From Nanobdellota archaeon (lineage in GTDB: Archaea > Nanobdellota > Nanobdellia > Woesearchaeales > B3-WOES): 8,942 bases of DNA. The stretch lies in the NCBI GenBank assembly GCA_023131705.1, contig JAGLZG010000054.1:1-8942 (forward strand). The letters run 5' to 3'. The notes under the pieces are model-generated. The model was not told the origin of the DNA, did not search any database, and was given only the letters and a program-made list of their open reading frames with translations. Positions 1-4,837 of the stretch are shown here, one piece after another (the first letter of the stretch is position 1; each line of letters starts with the position of its first letter). Position numbers and translations under genes: made by a program.

Positions 1-117
1 TAGTTTTAATTGGGCTTTTGTTGTTTTTAAACGAGAATTTTCGTTTTCTTTTTTGTAAAGTTTGTCTTTCTTTTGTTCTAAGAATTCGAAAAATGCGAGT
101 TCTTTGTCTTGTGTCAT
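1..117 (-). CDS. Partial hypothetical protein, N-terminal 39 residues
   Basis: An open frame starts at an ATG (117-115) and runs leftward out of the window, so only the N-terminus is seen. It begins MTQDKELAFFEFLEQKKD and continues as a Lys/Glu/Asn-rich, probably helical or coiled-coil segment. A stop lies four codons upstream of the ATG, so this is the earliest start in the frame. An AT-rich TTAATAAT-like box about 26 bp before the ATG would fit a leaderless transcript. That box overlaps one arm of the palindrome at 143-166, so the neighbouring winged-helix regulator may control this gene. No family is recognised. The fragment is short enough that the frame could be open by chance. Confidence 0.4.
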   Translation of the reverse strand, partial: MTQDKELAFFEFLEQKKDKLYKKENENSRLKTTKAQLKL

Positions 118-142
118 CTTATATAGTTAGTTTTTTTCATTA

Positions 143-166
143 TTAATTAGGATATTTCCTAATTAA
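143..166. promoter_or_regulatory. Candidate operator: perfect 10-bp palindrome in a divergent promoter region
   Basis: TTAATTAGGA at 143-152 is exactly repeated in reverse complement at 157-166, with the spacer TATT between. It lies between the divergent genes at 117 and 223. It ends just before a TATA-like box for the rightward gene (169-178) and overlaps the likely TATA region of the leftward gene. A perfect dyad next to a winged-helix gene suggests an autoregulatory operator; binding has not been shown. Confidence 0.55.
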
Positions 167-168
167 GA

Positions 169-204
169 TATATATAAAGGTTTCTATTTTTTCATATATA
201 ATAA
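169..204 (+). promoter_or_regulatory. TATA-box region for the winged-helix gene
   Basis: Two archaeal TATA-like boxes precede the ATG at 223. TATATATAAA (169-178) would give a leader of roughly 20-25 nt that includes the weak Shine-Dalgarno-like GGTTAG. ATATATAATAA (194-204), about 25 bp from the ATG, would give a leaderless mRNA. The sequence does not decide which is used. Confidence 0.45.
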
Positions 205-222
205 GGAAAAAAGGTTAGTAAG

Positions 223-495
223 ATGAAAATTGTAAAAAGTGATAAGATCAAATTGAAAATACTTAAAGCACTCTCCAAAGAGAAAGATGAGATTTCCTTT
301 TATTCATTGATGAAGAAAGTAAAACTTTATACTGACTCACTTCACCCAAATTGTAACTTCTTAGAATCTTTAGGATTAATTGAAATTAGAAAAGAAAAAA
401 TTAAAGGAAGAGAAAATATATTTTACTTCGTTAAAATTACTGAAAAAGGACTTACTTTCATAAAAACATTTGAAAAGAATTTATCTAAAGATTAG
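223..495 (+). CDS. Small winged-helix transcriptional regulator
   Basis: This 90-aa basic protein has the layout of a single winged-helix domain. Helix 1 is at about 7-19, helix 2 at about 24-33 and a likely recognition helix at about 38-50 ending in LESLGLIEI. A beta wing follows at about 54-72, containing KGRENIFYFVKI, then ITEKGLTFI leading into a C-terminal helix. The pattern L-E-x-L-G-L-I, GR, T-x-K-G is typical of MarR/PadR/ArsR-like archaeal regulators; the exact family cannot be fixed by eye. The start at 223 follows GGTTAG and two TATA-like boxes. The palindrome upstream suggests autoregulation and control of the divergent gene. Its last 11 nt overlap, on the other strand, the end of the transposase remnant. 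Confidence 0.75.
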   Translation: MKIVKSDKIKLKILKALSKEKDEISFYSLMKKVKLYTDSLHPNCNFLESLGLIEIRKEKIKGRENIFYFVKITEKGLTFIKTFEKNLSKD

Positions 496-658
496 ATGAT
501 TTTCGCTCTTTTAAGAAATCGCCAATCTTTAACTGTCCTTTCAATTCTTTAGGGCAACCATAAATATCGTATTCAAACACATCTTTACCTTCTTGCTCAA
601 GAATATATCTTTTTACCTGTTCCTGAGATACGTGTCCTGTAGAACCACAGTAATAACC
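485..658 (-). pseudogene. tnpA: IS200/IS605-family transposase TnpA, C-terminal fragment
   Basis: Reading leftward from 658 gives 57 residues starting GYYCGSTGHVSQEQVKRYIL and ending at a TAG (487-485). This matches the end of Y1 (HUH) single-strand transposases. It includes the glycine-rich strand after the HUH core and the helix V-K-x-Y-I, whose Tyr (residue 18 of the fragment) aligns with the catalytic tyrosine. Full-length TnpA is about 130-150 aa; the metal-binding HUH region is absent. The same frame meets TGA and TAA within three codons upstream of 658, so the reading frame breaks abruptly there. The tail (FEYDIYGCPKELKGQLKIG) is intact and ends normally. It is a broken gene, probably cut by a deletion at about 659-661. 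Confidence 0.75.
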
Positions 659-660
659 TC

Positions 661-820
661 ATGCTTAAAGGTGATTGCTGGTTTAGGGGAGTTTCTTGTT
701 TAAGCGGAACTACTCTTAAAGTTTTAATATGAATAACCTCTAAAAGAGGGAAAAGTTTAAGTTGATAGTTCTGCGTGAGAAACCCCAGTTTTAACTGGAT
801 TTATTTTGGGAGAATGTCAT
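661..820 (+). other. IS605 right-end / TnpB omega-RNA-like structured remnant
   Basis: This segment has no convincing reading frame but clear secondary structure. CCTCT (737-741) pairs with AGAGG (745-749) over AAA. CCAGT (785-789) pairs with ACTGG (794-798) over a tetraloop. GGG plus GTTTCT (687-689 and 691-696, A690 bulged) can pair at long range with AGAAACCCC (778-786). The succession of hairpins ending in a CCCCAGT...ACTGG stem close to the boundary resembles the 3' end of IS605/TnpB loci, where the guide omega-RNA and the transposase-recognised hairpin coincide. No tnpB coding sequence is present. The assignment rests on structure and on adjacency to the tnpA fragment, not on a recognised sequence family. 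Confidence 0.4.
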
Positions 821-828
821 TTTAATTG

Positions 829-2112
829 TTAAATTTTTCTAAAGTTTTTTCCAGCATACTTTGCTTTGCTGCCTAACTCTTCCTCAATCCTTATCAATTG
901 GTTATATTTTGCATTTCTGTCAGACCGTGCAGGAGCGCCTGTTTTTATCTGCCCTGAATTTGTTCCTACAGCCAGATCAGCAATAAAGCTGTCCTCTGTT
1001 TCACCGCTTCTATGGCTTACAACAGCGCTCCATCCATTTTTATGAGCAATCTTTATTGCATTAAGTGTTTCTGTAACACTTCCAATCTGGTTAAGCTTGA
1101 TCAAGACAGAGTTTGCAGCATTTAGCTTAATGCCTCTTTCTATTCTTTTTGTATTTGTAACAAATAAATCATCACCAACTATCTGAATCTTACTGCCCAG
1201 CTTTTTAGTCATCTCAACCCATGAATCCCAGTCATCTTCTGCTAGGCCATCTTCAATGCTTGCAATTGGATATTTCCTGCATAATCCAGCGTAAAAATCA
1301 ACCATCTCTTTGCCTGAATAAGATTTATTGCCTATCTTATATATTCCATCATAAAAAAACTCGCTTGAAGCAGGATCCAGGGCAATCTTCATCCTGCCGC
1401 TATAACCTGCATTTTTAACTGCTTCCATCATAAGCTCTAATCTTTCATTTACATCAGTTATCTCTGCCAGAGCAAACCCTCCTTCATCACCTATTAATGT
1501 TCCGCCGGCGCCAAACCTTTTCTTAAGAAGTTTAGCAAGATGATGATAGCTTTCTGAAATCATTCTTATGCCTTCTCTGAATGATTTTGCTCCAGTTGGC
1601 ATAAGCATATGCTCCTGTATTGAATTTTCCTGTCCAGCGTGCTTTCCTCCGTTAATAATATTGCACATAGGAACAGGCAAAATACTGGGATTAACACCAA
1701 ATAATTTTCCAATATAAGCATAAACAGGAATATTTTTATCAGCAGCTCCTGCCTTTGTAATAGCCATACTAACAGATAATATTGCATTAGCCCCTAATCT
1801 ATCCTTGTTCTCAGTCCCATCCAACTCAATCATCAGGTTATCTATCTCTTCCTGTTTAGTGCAATCCATACCAACAATTCTCTTAGAAATTATCTTATTA
1901 ACATTATCAACAGCCTTAAGAACACCCTTTCCAAGATACCTTGACTTGTCATTATCCCTTAACTCCAGAGCTTCATGCTGCCCGGCGCTTGCCCCTCTGG
2001 GAACCATTGCCCTGAACAAACCTTTCTCAGTTACAACATCACATTCAACAGTCGGATTCCCCCTGGAATCAAGAACCTCTCTTGCCTTAATCTTAATTAT
2101 CTTACCTGACAT
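829..2112 (-). CDS. eno: Enolase (phosphopyruvate hydratase)
   Basis: This cytosolic glycolytic enzyme interconverts 2-phosphoglycerate and phosphoenolpyruvate with Mg2+. The 427-aa length is normal and all landmarks are present. The N-terminal domain opens with VLDSRGNPTVE (13-23). The mobile loop is ASAGQHEALELRD (41-53), followed by NGGKHAGQ (154-161). The catalytic Glu210 lies in GDEGGFAL. Mg2+ ligands are Asp246 (ALDPAS), Glu287 (SIEDGLAEDDW) and Asp314 (VGDDLFVTN). The catalytic Lys339 is in LIKLNQIGS, and His367 in SHRSGETED. Lys390 is in QIKTGAP. The loop reads PRGASAG where PSGASTG is usual, a small variation. The ATG at 2112 is preceded by a good Shine-Dalgarno AGAGGT. Transcribed alone; its product is the next step after the GpmI encoded at 7359-8894. 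Its GC is visibly higher than that of the cassette just upstream. Confidence 0.98.
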   Translation of the reverse strand: MSGKIIKIKAREVLDSRGNPTVECDVVTEKGLFRAMVPRGASAGQHEALELRDNDKSRYLGKGVLKAVDNVNKIISKRIVGMDCTKQEEIDNLMIELDGTENKDRLGANAILSVSMAITKAGAADKNIPVYAYIGKLFGVNPSILPVPMCNIINGGKHAGQENSIQEHMLMPTGAKSFREGIRMISESYHHLAKLLKKRFGAGGTLIGDEGGFALAEITDVNERLELMMEAVKNAGYSGRMKIALDPASSEFFYDGIYKIGNKSYSGKEMVDFYAGLCRKYPIASIEDGLAEDDWDSWVEMTKKLGSKIQIVGDDLFVTNTKRIERGIKLNAANSVLIKLNQIGSVTETLNAIKIAHKNGWSAVVSHRSGETEDSFIADLAVGTNSGQIKTGAPARSDRNAKYNQLIRIEEELGSKAKYAGKNFRKI

Positions 2113-2118
2113 TCTTAT

Positions 2119-2124
2119 ACCTCT
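2119..2124 (-). promoter_or_regulatory. Shine-Dalgarno site of eno
   Basis: The minus strand reads AGAGGT six nt before the eno ATG. This fixes the start and indicates a leadered mRNA, unlike the leaderless genes elsewhere in the window. Confidence 0.6.
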
Positions 2125-2176
2125 TTTATATCTCTTTATTACAATATATTACAATAAAACAAATAGAAAGAATTAG

Positions 2177-2186
2177 TTTAAATATG
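2177..2186 (-). promoter_or_regulatory. Possible TATA box of eno
   Basis: The minus strand reads CATATTTAAA about 65 nt before the start codon, which would place initiation around 2155 and give a leader of some 40 nt carrying the AGAGGT site. The region is AT-rich throughout, so this is a weak assignment. Confidence 0.3.
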
Positions 2187-2210
2187 TTATGATTTTTATG
2201 AGGTTTGTGT

Positions 2211-2227
2211 AAAAAACAAAAAATAAA
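2211..2227 (-). terminator. T-rich terminator of the three-gene cassette
   Basis: On the minus strand, just after the stop of the 197-aa gene, the sequence becomes TTTATTTTTTGTTTTTT. Such U-rich tracts terminate archaeal RNA polymerase without needing a hairpin. It would separate the cassette from eno. Confidence 0.45.
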
Positions 2228-2234
2228 CTAGAAA

Positions 2235-2828
2235 TTATTTGTGTTCTACTTTAACATTTTTAGATTCAACACCTTCTTTTTTAACCATAGGGAGCCCTAT
2301 CCTACTTAAATAAAAAGCAAATCTATGAGACAAATCTTCCCTAAATAAAGGTTTTAAGGCACCTAAATAATGTTTTTTATAAATTTCATAAAAGATATGT
2401 GTAGGTATCGTGTAATACTGTTTAAAATCAATAACTAACGTAGGAAGTTTAAGTTCATTATTTTTACCTAAAAAATGATATCTTGGATTGTTATTTTCTC
2501 TTATGTTTGGCCATGTCTTTGAGTTATACGATTCCATAATCAGGTCAAATTTTTTAAGGTGATTACCATATCTTAAAGATTCTGCTATGTATGCAGGACA
2601 AACAAGAATTGATTGAATATACTTATCTCTCTTTTCAGACTTCAATTTGTTTCTATCTTCAAAATCTTGTTCTAAATCACAACTTTGAGTTAATACAATA
2701 AAAAAAGGAATCTTGATAGAATCAACTTCTAAATCTCCATTGACTAATTTAGCCCACCTCACATACTCAAAATTTTGAAATATATCTCCTTGAGAAATTT
2801 GATACTTATTATCCTCTTTGATATACAT
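2235..2828 (-). CDS. Uncharacterised 197-aa protein, third gene of the TIGR04255 cassette
   Basis: Function not recognised. The protein looks like a single globular domain without signal peptide or membrane helix. Visible motifs are ISQGDIF (11-17), a hydrophobic strand running into VLTQSCDLE (45-53), ILVCPAY (74-80), NPRYHFL (114-120), LPTLVIDF (128-135) and a C-terminal REDLSHRFAFYLSRIGLP (163-180) followed by a charged tail. An early GDI plus a hydrophobic strand ending in T/S-Q-x-C-D is loosely reminiscent of small beta-barrel proteins of the MazF/PemK type; that is speculation. Cys50-Asp51, His168 and Arg169 are candidate functional residues. The ATG at 2828-2826 was chosen because it lies 1 nt after the stop of the 63-aa gene and directly precedes the conserved-looking region. 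An in-frame ATG at 2891 would add 21 residues but overlap that gene heavily. Translation is probably coupled. Confidence 0.75.
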   Translation of the reverse strand: MYIKEDNKYQISQGDIFQNFEYVRWAKLVNGDLEVDSIKIPFFIVLTQSCDLEQDFEDRNKLKSEKRDKYIQSILVCPAYIAESLRYGNHLKKFDLIMESYNSKTWPNIRENNNPRYHFLGKNNELKLPTLVIDFKQYYTIPTHIFYEIYKKHYLGALKPLFREDLSHRFAFYLSRIGLPMVKKEGVESKNVKVEHK

Positions 2829-2829
2829 C

Positions 2830-3021
2830 TTAATCTGAAAAAAGTTTATATCTTGTAGTTTTAGTTTCCATCTCCATTGTTGGATAGTCATCTAAATTTA
2901 TTGATTCTTTATTTTCAACTTCTTGCACAGATGACGTTTCAGAAGCTACCTCTTCTTTCATAGAAATTGAAAATGTTTCAGATGTTTTGTTACTCTCATT
3001 AGACTTAATAATATCATTCAT
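2830..3021 (-). CDS. Small acidic protein (63 aa) inside the TIGR04255 cassette
   Basis: The product is Ser/Glu/Thr-rich and probably largely disordered up to about residue 42. It ends in a more ordered-looking segment, NLDDYPTMEMETKTTRYKL (42-60). No family is recognised. Translation looks genuine: a strong Shine-Dalgarno-like GGGGGAG lies 7 nt before the ATG. The start overlaps the end of the TIGR04255 gene by 8 nt, and the stop is 1 nt from the next ATG. Its position between two larger partners suggests a small adaptor, inhibitor or antitoxin-like component. Alternatively it may once have been an N-terminal extension of the 197-aa protein. Confidence 0.6.
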   Translation of the reverse strand: MNDIIKSNESNKTSETFSISMKEEVASETSSVQEVENKESINLDDYPTMEMETKTTRYKLFSD

Positions 3022-3751
3022 CTTTAATCTCCCCCATCATTCTTCTTAAACCTTCATCTATACTCTCTTCAAACGTTTCTGTTATAACTTCATTAAATTG
3101 TTTAGTTTTATCCAATACCTCTTTATTTTCTAAACTTTCTAATGTAAAACAATCATAATCTAATGTAAATTCTTTTTTCATTATTTGACTAGGATATAAA
3201 CTATTAGCAATCCCATATTGAAATCGCAATTTATAATCTTCATCTTTATTAAATTCAATCATATTCATATATCTAGATAAATTTTTCTTTACTTTTACAA
3301 AATCAAGAGAATTTAATAATGATTTGTTTAATAACCCATTCCAATTAAAAGGGTCTTTATCATCTATTTCTATTTTATTAATATATCTCAACCCTAATCT
3401 CGTAGGAATAATAGAAGAAAATACTTTAAACAAACTGTTAACTATTAGTTCTACTAATTTAAAGAATTCATCAAAATTTTTATATTTCTTAAACTCTAAG
3501 ATGATATTATTTGAGTCAAAAGTGATTATTTTTTCCTTAGTTTTATTAGAGAATGCCCATCTAACTAACCCACTTGCTTTGGGTTCACCAAAAACATTTT
3601 CAATCTCTACTCCCTTAACTTCTTCTAATATTGGAAATTCTTTTTTTATTGTAGTTTGAAACTCTTTTAATTTATTTTTATAATTAGAAATTTCTGTAAA
3701 GTCTAGTTTAAAAATAACTTTCGTTAAAAAATTTTTATTATATCTAATCAT
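3014..3751 (-). CDS. TIGR04255-like family protein
   Basis: This 245-aa protein has the pattern of the sporadically distributed TIGR04255 family, whose biochemical function is unknown. The N-terminus contains a hydrophobic strand (FLTKVIFKLDF, 8-18) where the family has V-x-E-V-x-F. The most diagnostic segment is TRLGLRYINKIEI (117-129). An acidic strand LDYDCFTLES (197-206) follows, and a C-terminal amphipathic helix (211-240) with FNEVITETFEESIDEGLR corresponds to the family's closing helix. No signal peptide or membrane segment is seen. It is the first gene of a three-gene unit and overlaps the 63-aa gene by 8 nt. It has its own TATA box and a dyad in the leader region. The DNA is more AT-rich than the surrounding housekeeping genes, suggesting transfer. 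The start at 3751 is the first ATG after the promoter. Confidence 0.75.
   Translation of the reverse strand: MIRYNKNFLTKVIFKLDFTEISNYKNKLKEFQTTIKKEFPILEEVKGVEIENVFGEPKASGLVRWAFSNKTKEKIITFDSNNIILEFKKYKNFDEFFKLVELIVNSLFKVFSSIIPTRLGLRYINKIEIDDKDPFNWNGLLNKSLLNSLDFVKVKKNLSRYMNMIEFNKDEDYKLRFQYGIANSLYPSQIMKKEFTLDYDCFTLESLENKEVLDKTKQFNEVITETFEESIDEGLRRMMGEIKDE
3029..3035 (-). promoter_or_regulatory. Shine-Dalgarno site of the 63-aa gene
   Basis: The minus strand reads GGGGGAG, 7 nt before the ATG at 3021 and inside the last codons of the TIGR04255 gene. It is the main evidence that this small gene is independently translated. Confidence 0.55.
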
Positions 3752-3783
3752 ATAATATCCAACCTACTTTATTAACTATAATT

Positions 3784-3803
3784 TAATAAAACCTCTTTTA
3801 TTA
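3784..3803. promoter_or_regulatory. Operator-like inverted repeat at the cassette promoter
   Basis: TAATAAAA (3784-3791) and TTTTATTA (3796-3803) are perfect reverse complements around CCTC. The dyad overlaps the downstream edge of the TATA box and covers the stretch between the TATA box and the expected transcription start. A bound protein there would block initiation. The arms are AT-only, so chance is a real alternative. Confidence 0.4.
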
Positions 3804-3809
3804 TATAAA
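3802..3809 (-). promoter_or_regulatory. TATA box of the three-gene cassette
   Basis: The minus strand reads exactly TTTATATA, the archaeal box A consensus, about 54 nt before the ATG at 3751. Initiation would be near 3780, leaving a leader of about 28 nt. Confidence 0.6.
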
Positions 3810-3869
3810 TGTTTTGGATTATCTTCTTAAAATTCAAATCTTACATAAAAGCTTTTTTCTTAATTCTAA

Positions 3870-4664
3870 TCAACCTATATAATCAACATTTTCATCTCTT
3901 AACTTGCCTTTTAGTTTTTTCAAAGCGCTTATTTTTGCAACCTCACTAAGCTGCTCTGTTTTTTTCAAGAGTCCTTTTTCAACTTCCTCAATCTCCTTGT
4001 CAAGTTGTTTTATACTAACTCCTAAGCCAAGCTTTTTATTTAGAATACTGATTATTTCTCTTGAGCCTTTAATGCCTATATGAAGGGGATGCCCAAATGT
4101 TTCTGCCAGTAATGCAATAGCATCAATATTTCTCCTTTTAGCTAATCCCATCAACAGACCCGAAACACCGATAATAGGGCCGACAACACCAAAAAGTTTT
4201 TCATTAAGATTGCAGTCCTTATATCTTTTTATAATCTCTTTGTTGTTTGCTGTGCAATAAATCTTGGGCTTTTCAGGAGCATGAGCAAGGCCAATCCCCC
4301 CCAATGTTATTATTTCCTTGCACTTGAACTCCTCAATAATGTCAAGCATCTTGTCGCAAAAAGAATATGAGCTGACCTCCTCAACAGGTTGTATATCTCC
4401 TGATAAAATGATTATATCCTGTTTTTTAAATCTCTTATAATAAATTTCTATTACAGGAAGCTCAACTAGATTATCTTCATTAACAAAAACAGAATTAGGA
4501 AAATTATATGAAAAAACATCATACATCTTTTTTGCCTTTAGCCTGTCTACAATAAAATCAGCGGCAATCTTGCCGACATTTCCTATTCCTGGTAATCCCT
4601 CTATAAAAATAGGATTTCTTAATTTTGGTTTTTTTCCAATCTGGGTTAATTTCCATTCATTCAT
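3870..4664 (-). CDS. PAC2-family proteasome-assembly chaperone
   Basis: This 264-aa protein resembles the archaeal PbaB/PbaA group, cytosolic chaperones that help assemble the proteasome or bind its alpha ring. The hallmark is near the N-terminus: PIFIEGLPGIGNVGKIAADF (18-37). Further PAC2-like features are LVELPVIEIYY (66-76), IIILSGDIQPVEE (84-96), IITLGGIGLAHAPEKPKIYC (118-137), the Gly-rich GVVGPIIGVSGLLMGLAKRR (159-178) and LLAETFGHP (185-193). A charged, probably coiled-coil segment (about 215-255) follows. The C-terminus is VDYIG, close to but not exactly the hydrophobic-Tyr-X end used to dock on 20S alpha rings. Its ATG overlaps the nop10 stop as ATGA (4661-4664), and it is the last gene of the ribosomal/translation operon, a common archaeal order. 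Confidence 0.9.
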   Translation of the reverse strand: MNEWKLTQIGKKPKLRNPIFIEGLPGIGNVGKIAADFIVDRLKAKKMYDVFSYNFPNSVFVNEDNLVELPVIEIYYKRFKKQDIIILSGDIQPVEEVSSYSFCDKMLDIIEEFKCKEIITLGGIGLAHAPEKPKIYCTANNKEIIKRYKDCNLNEKLFGVVGPIIGVSGLLMGLAKRRNIDAIALLAETFGHPLHIGIKGSREIISILNKKLGLGVSIKQLDKEIEEVEKGLLKKTEQLSEVAKISALKKLKGKLRDENVDYIG

Positions 4665-4837
4665 ACTAATCCCTCTTTTTTTAATTGTTCTTTTTTAACA
4701 TCCCTTCTAAACCTTCCGTATTTATCTTCAGGACTATACTTAACAGGAATTACTGTAACTGCCTTTCCGCCGCACCTGCAGTTTTCATTCATAGTGTAAT
4801 TTCCACAATCATTGCATTTAAGGATATGATTAGTCAT
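4661..4837 (-). CDS. nop10: H/ACA RNP protein Nop10
   Basis: Nop10 is the small zinc-binding subunit of archaeal H/ACA ribonucleoproteins. It works with Cbf5, Gar1 and L7Ae in guide-directed pseudouridylation of rRNA. The 58-aa product shows the two-part design: an N-terminal zinc ribbon with CNDCGNYTM (8-16) and CRCGG (20-24), and the conserved linker PVKYSPEDKYGRFRR (31-45) before a basic helix that binds Cbf5. The second knuckle is C-x-C, one residue shorter than the usual C-x2-C. The start at 4837 gives the normal Nop10 N-terminus and overlaps the end of the aIF2-alpha gene by 8 nt. An upstream in-frame ATG at 4873 would add 12 residues within that gene and is unlikely. Its stop overlaps the PAC2 start by 4 nt. 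Confidence 0.95.
   Translation of the reverse strand: MTNHILKCNDCGNYTMNENCRCGGKAVTVIPVKYSPEDKYGRFRRDVKKEQLKKEGLV

Larger units (their letters stand above)
485..820. mobile_element. Decayed IS200/IS605-type element (internal deletion remnant)
   Basis: The interval joins the C-terminal part of a Y1 transposase gene (minus strand, 485-658) directly to a hairpin-rich, non-coding segment (about 661-820) that looks like an IS605-type right end. This fits an element with divergent tnpA and tnpB that lost the tnpA N-terminus and tnpB. The left boundary is not visible and may be lost, because tnpA ends inside the 3' end of the winged-helix gene. The right end falls within about 10 nt of the enolase stop codon. 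No intact transposase remains, so the element cannot move on its own. The gap between the regulator and enolase (496-828) contains only this debris. Confidence 0.6.

Noticed and set aside
661..732. Possible tail of a tnpB coding sequence on the plus strand (reading from the ATG at 661)
   Set aside because: The short translation (MLKGDCWFRGVSCLSG and on) does not look like a TnpB C-terminus, and the region is better described by its RNA-like pairings.
1221..2176. Open frames on the plus strand across enolase (1221-1418, 1805-2176) and a second minus frame at 1566-1787
   Set aside because: They lie opposite or out of frame with a fully conserved enolase, show no recognisable domain, and have low-complexity hydrophobic translations typical of shadows.
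2829..2891. Longer N-terminus for the 197-aa protein (start at 2891, 218 aa)
   Set aside because: The extension would lie inside the well-supported 63-aa gene in another frame. The ATG at 2828 sits 1 nt after that gene's stop, as expected for coupled translation.
3324..3659. Plus-strand open frame of 111 codons inside the TIGR04255 gene
   Set aside because: It is a shadow of the recognised minus-strand gene, with no upstream signals and no family resemblance.
3847..3856. AAAAGCTTTT palindrome after the PAC2 gene as a terminator
   Set aside because: A 10-bp self-complementary AT-rich word has no loop and no convincing U tract on the minus strand, so it is too weak to call.
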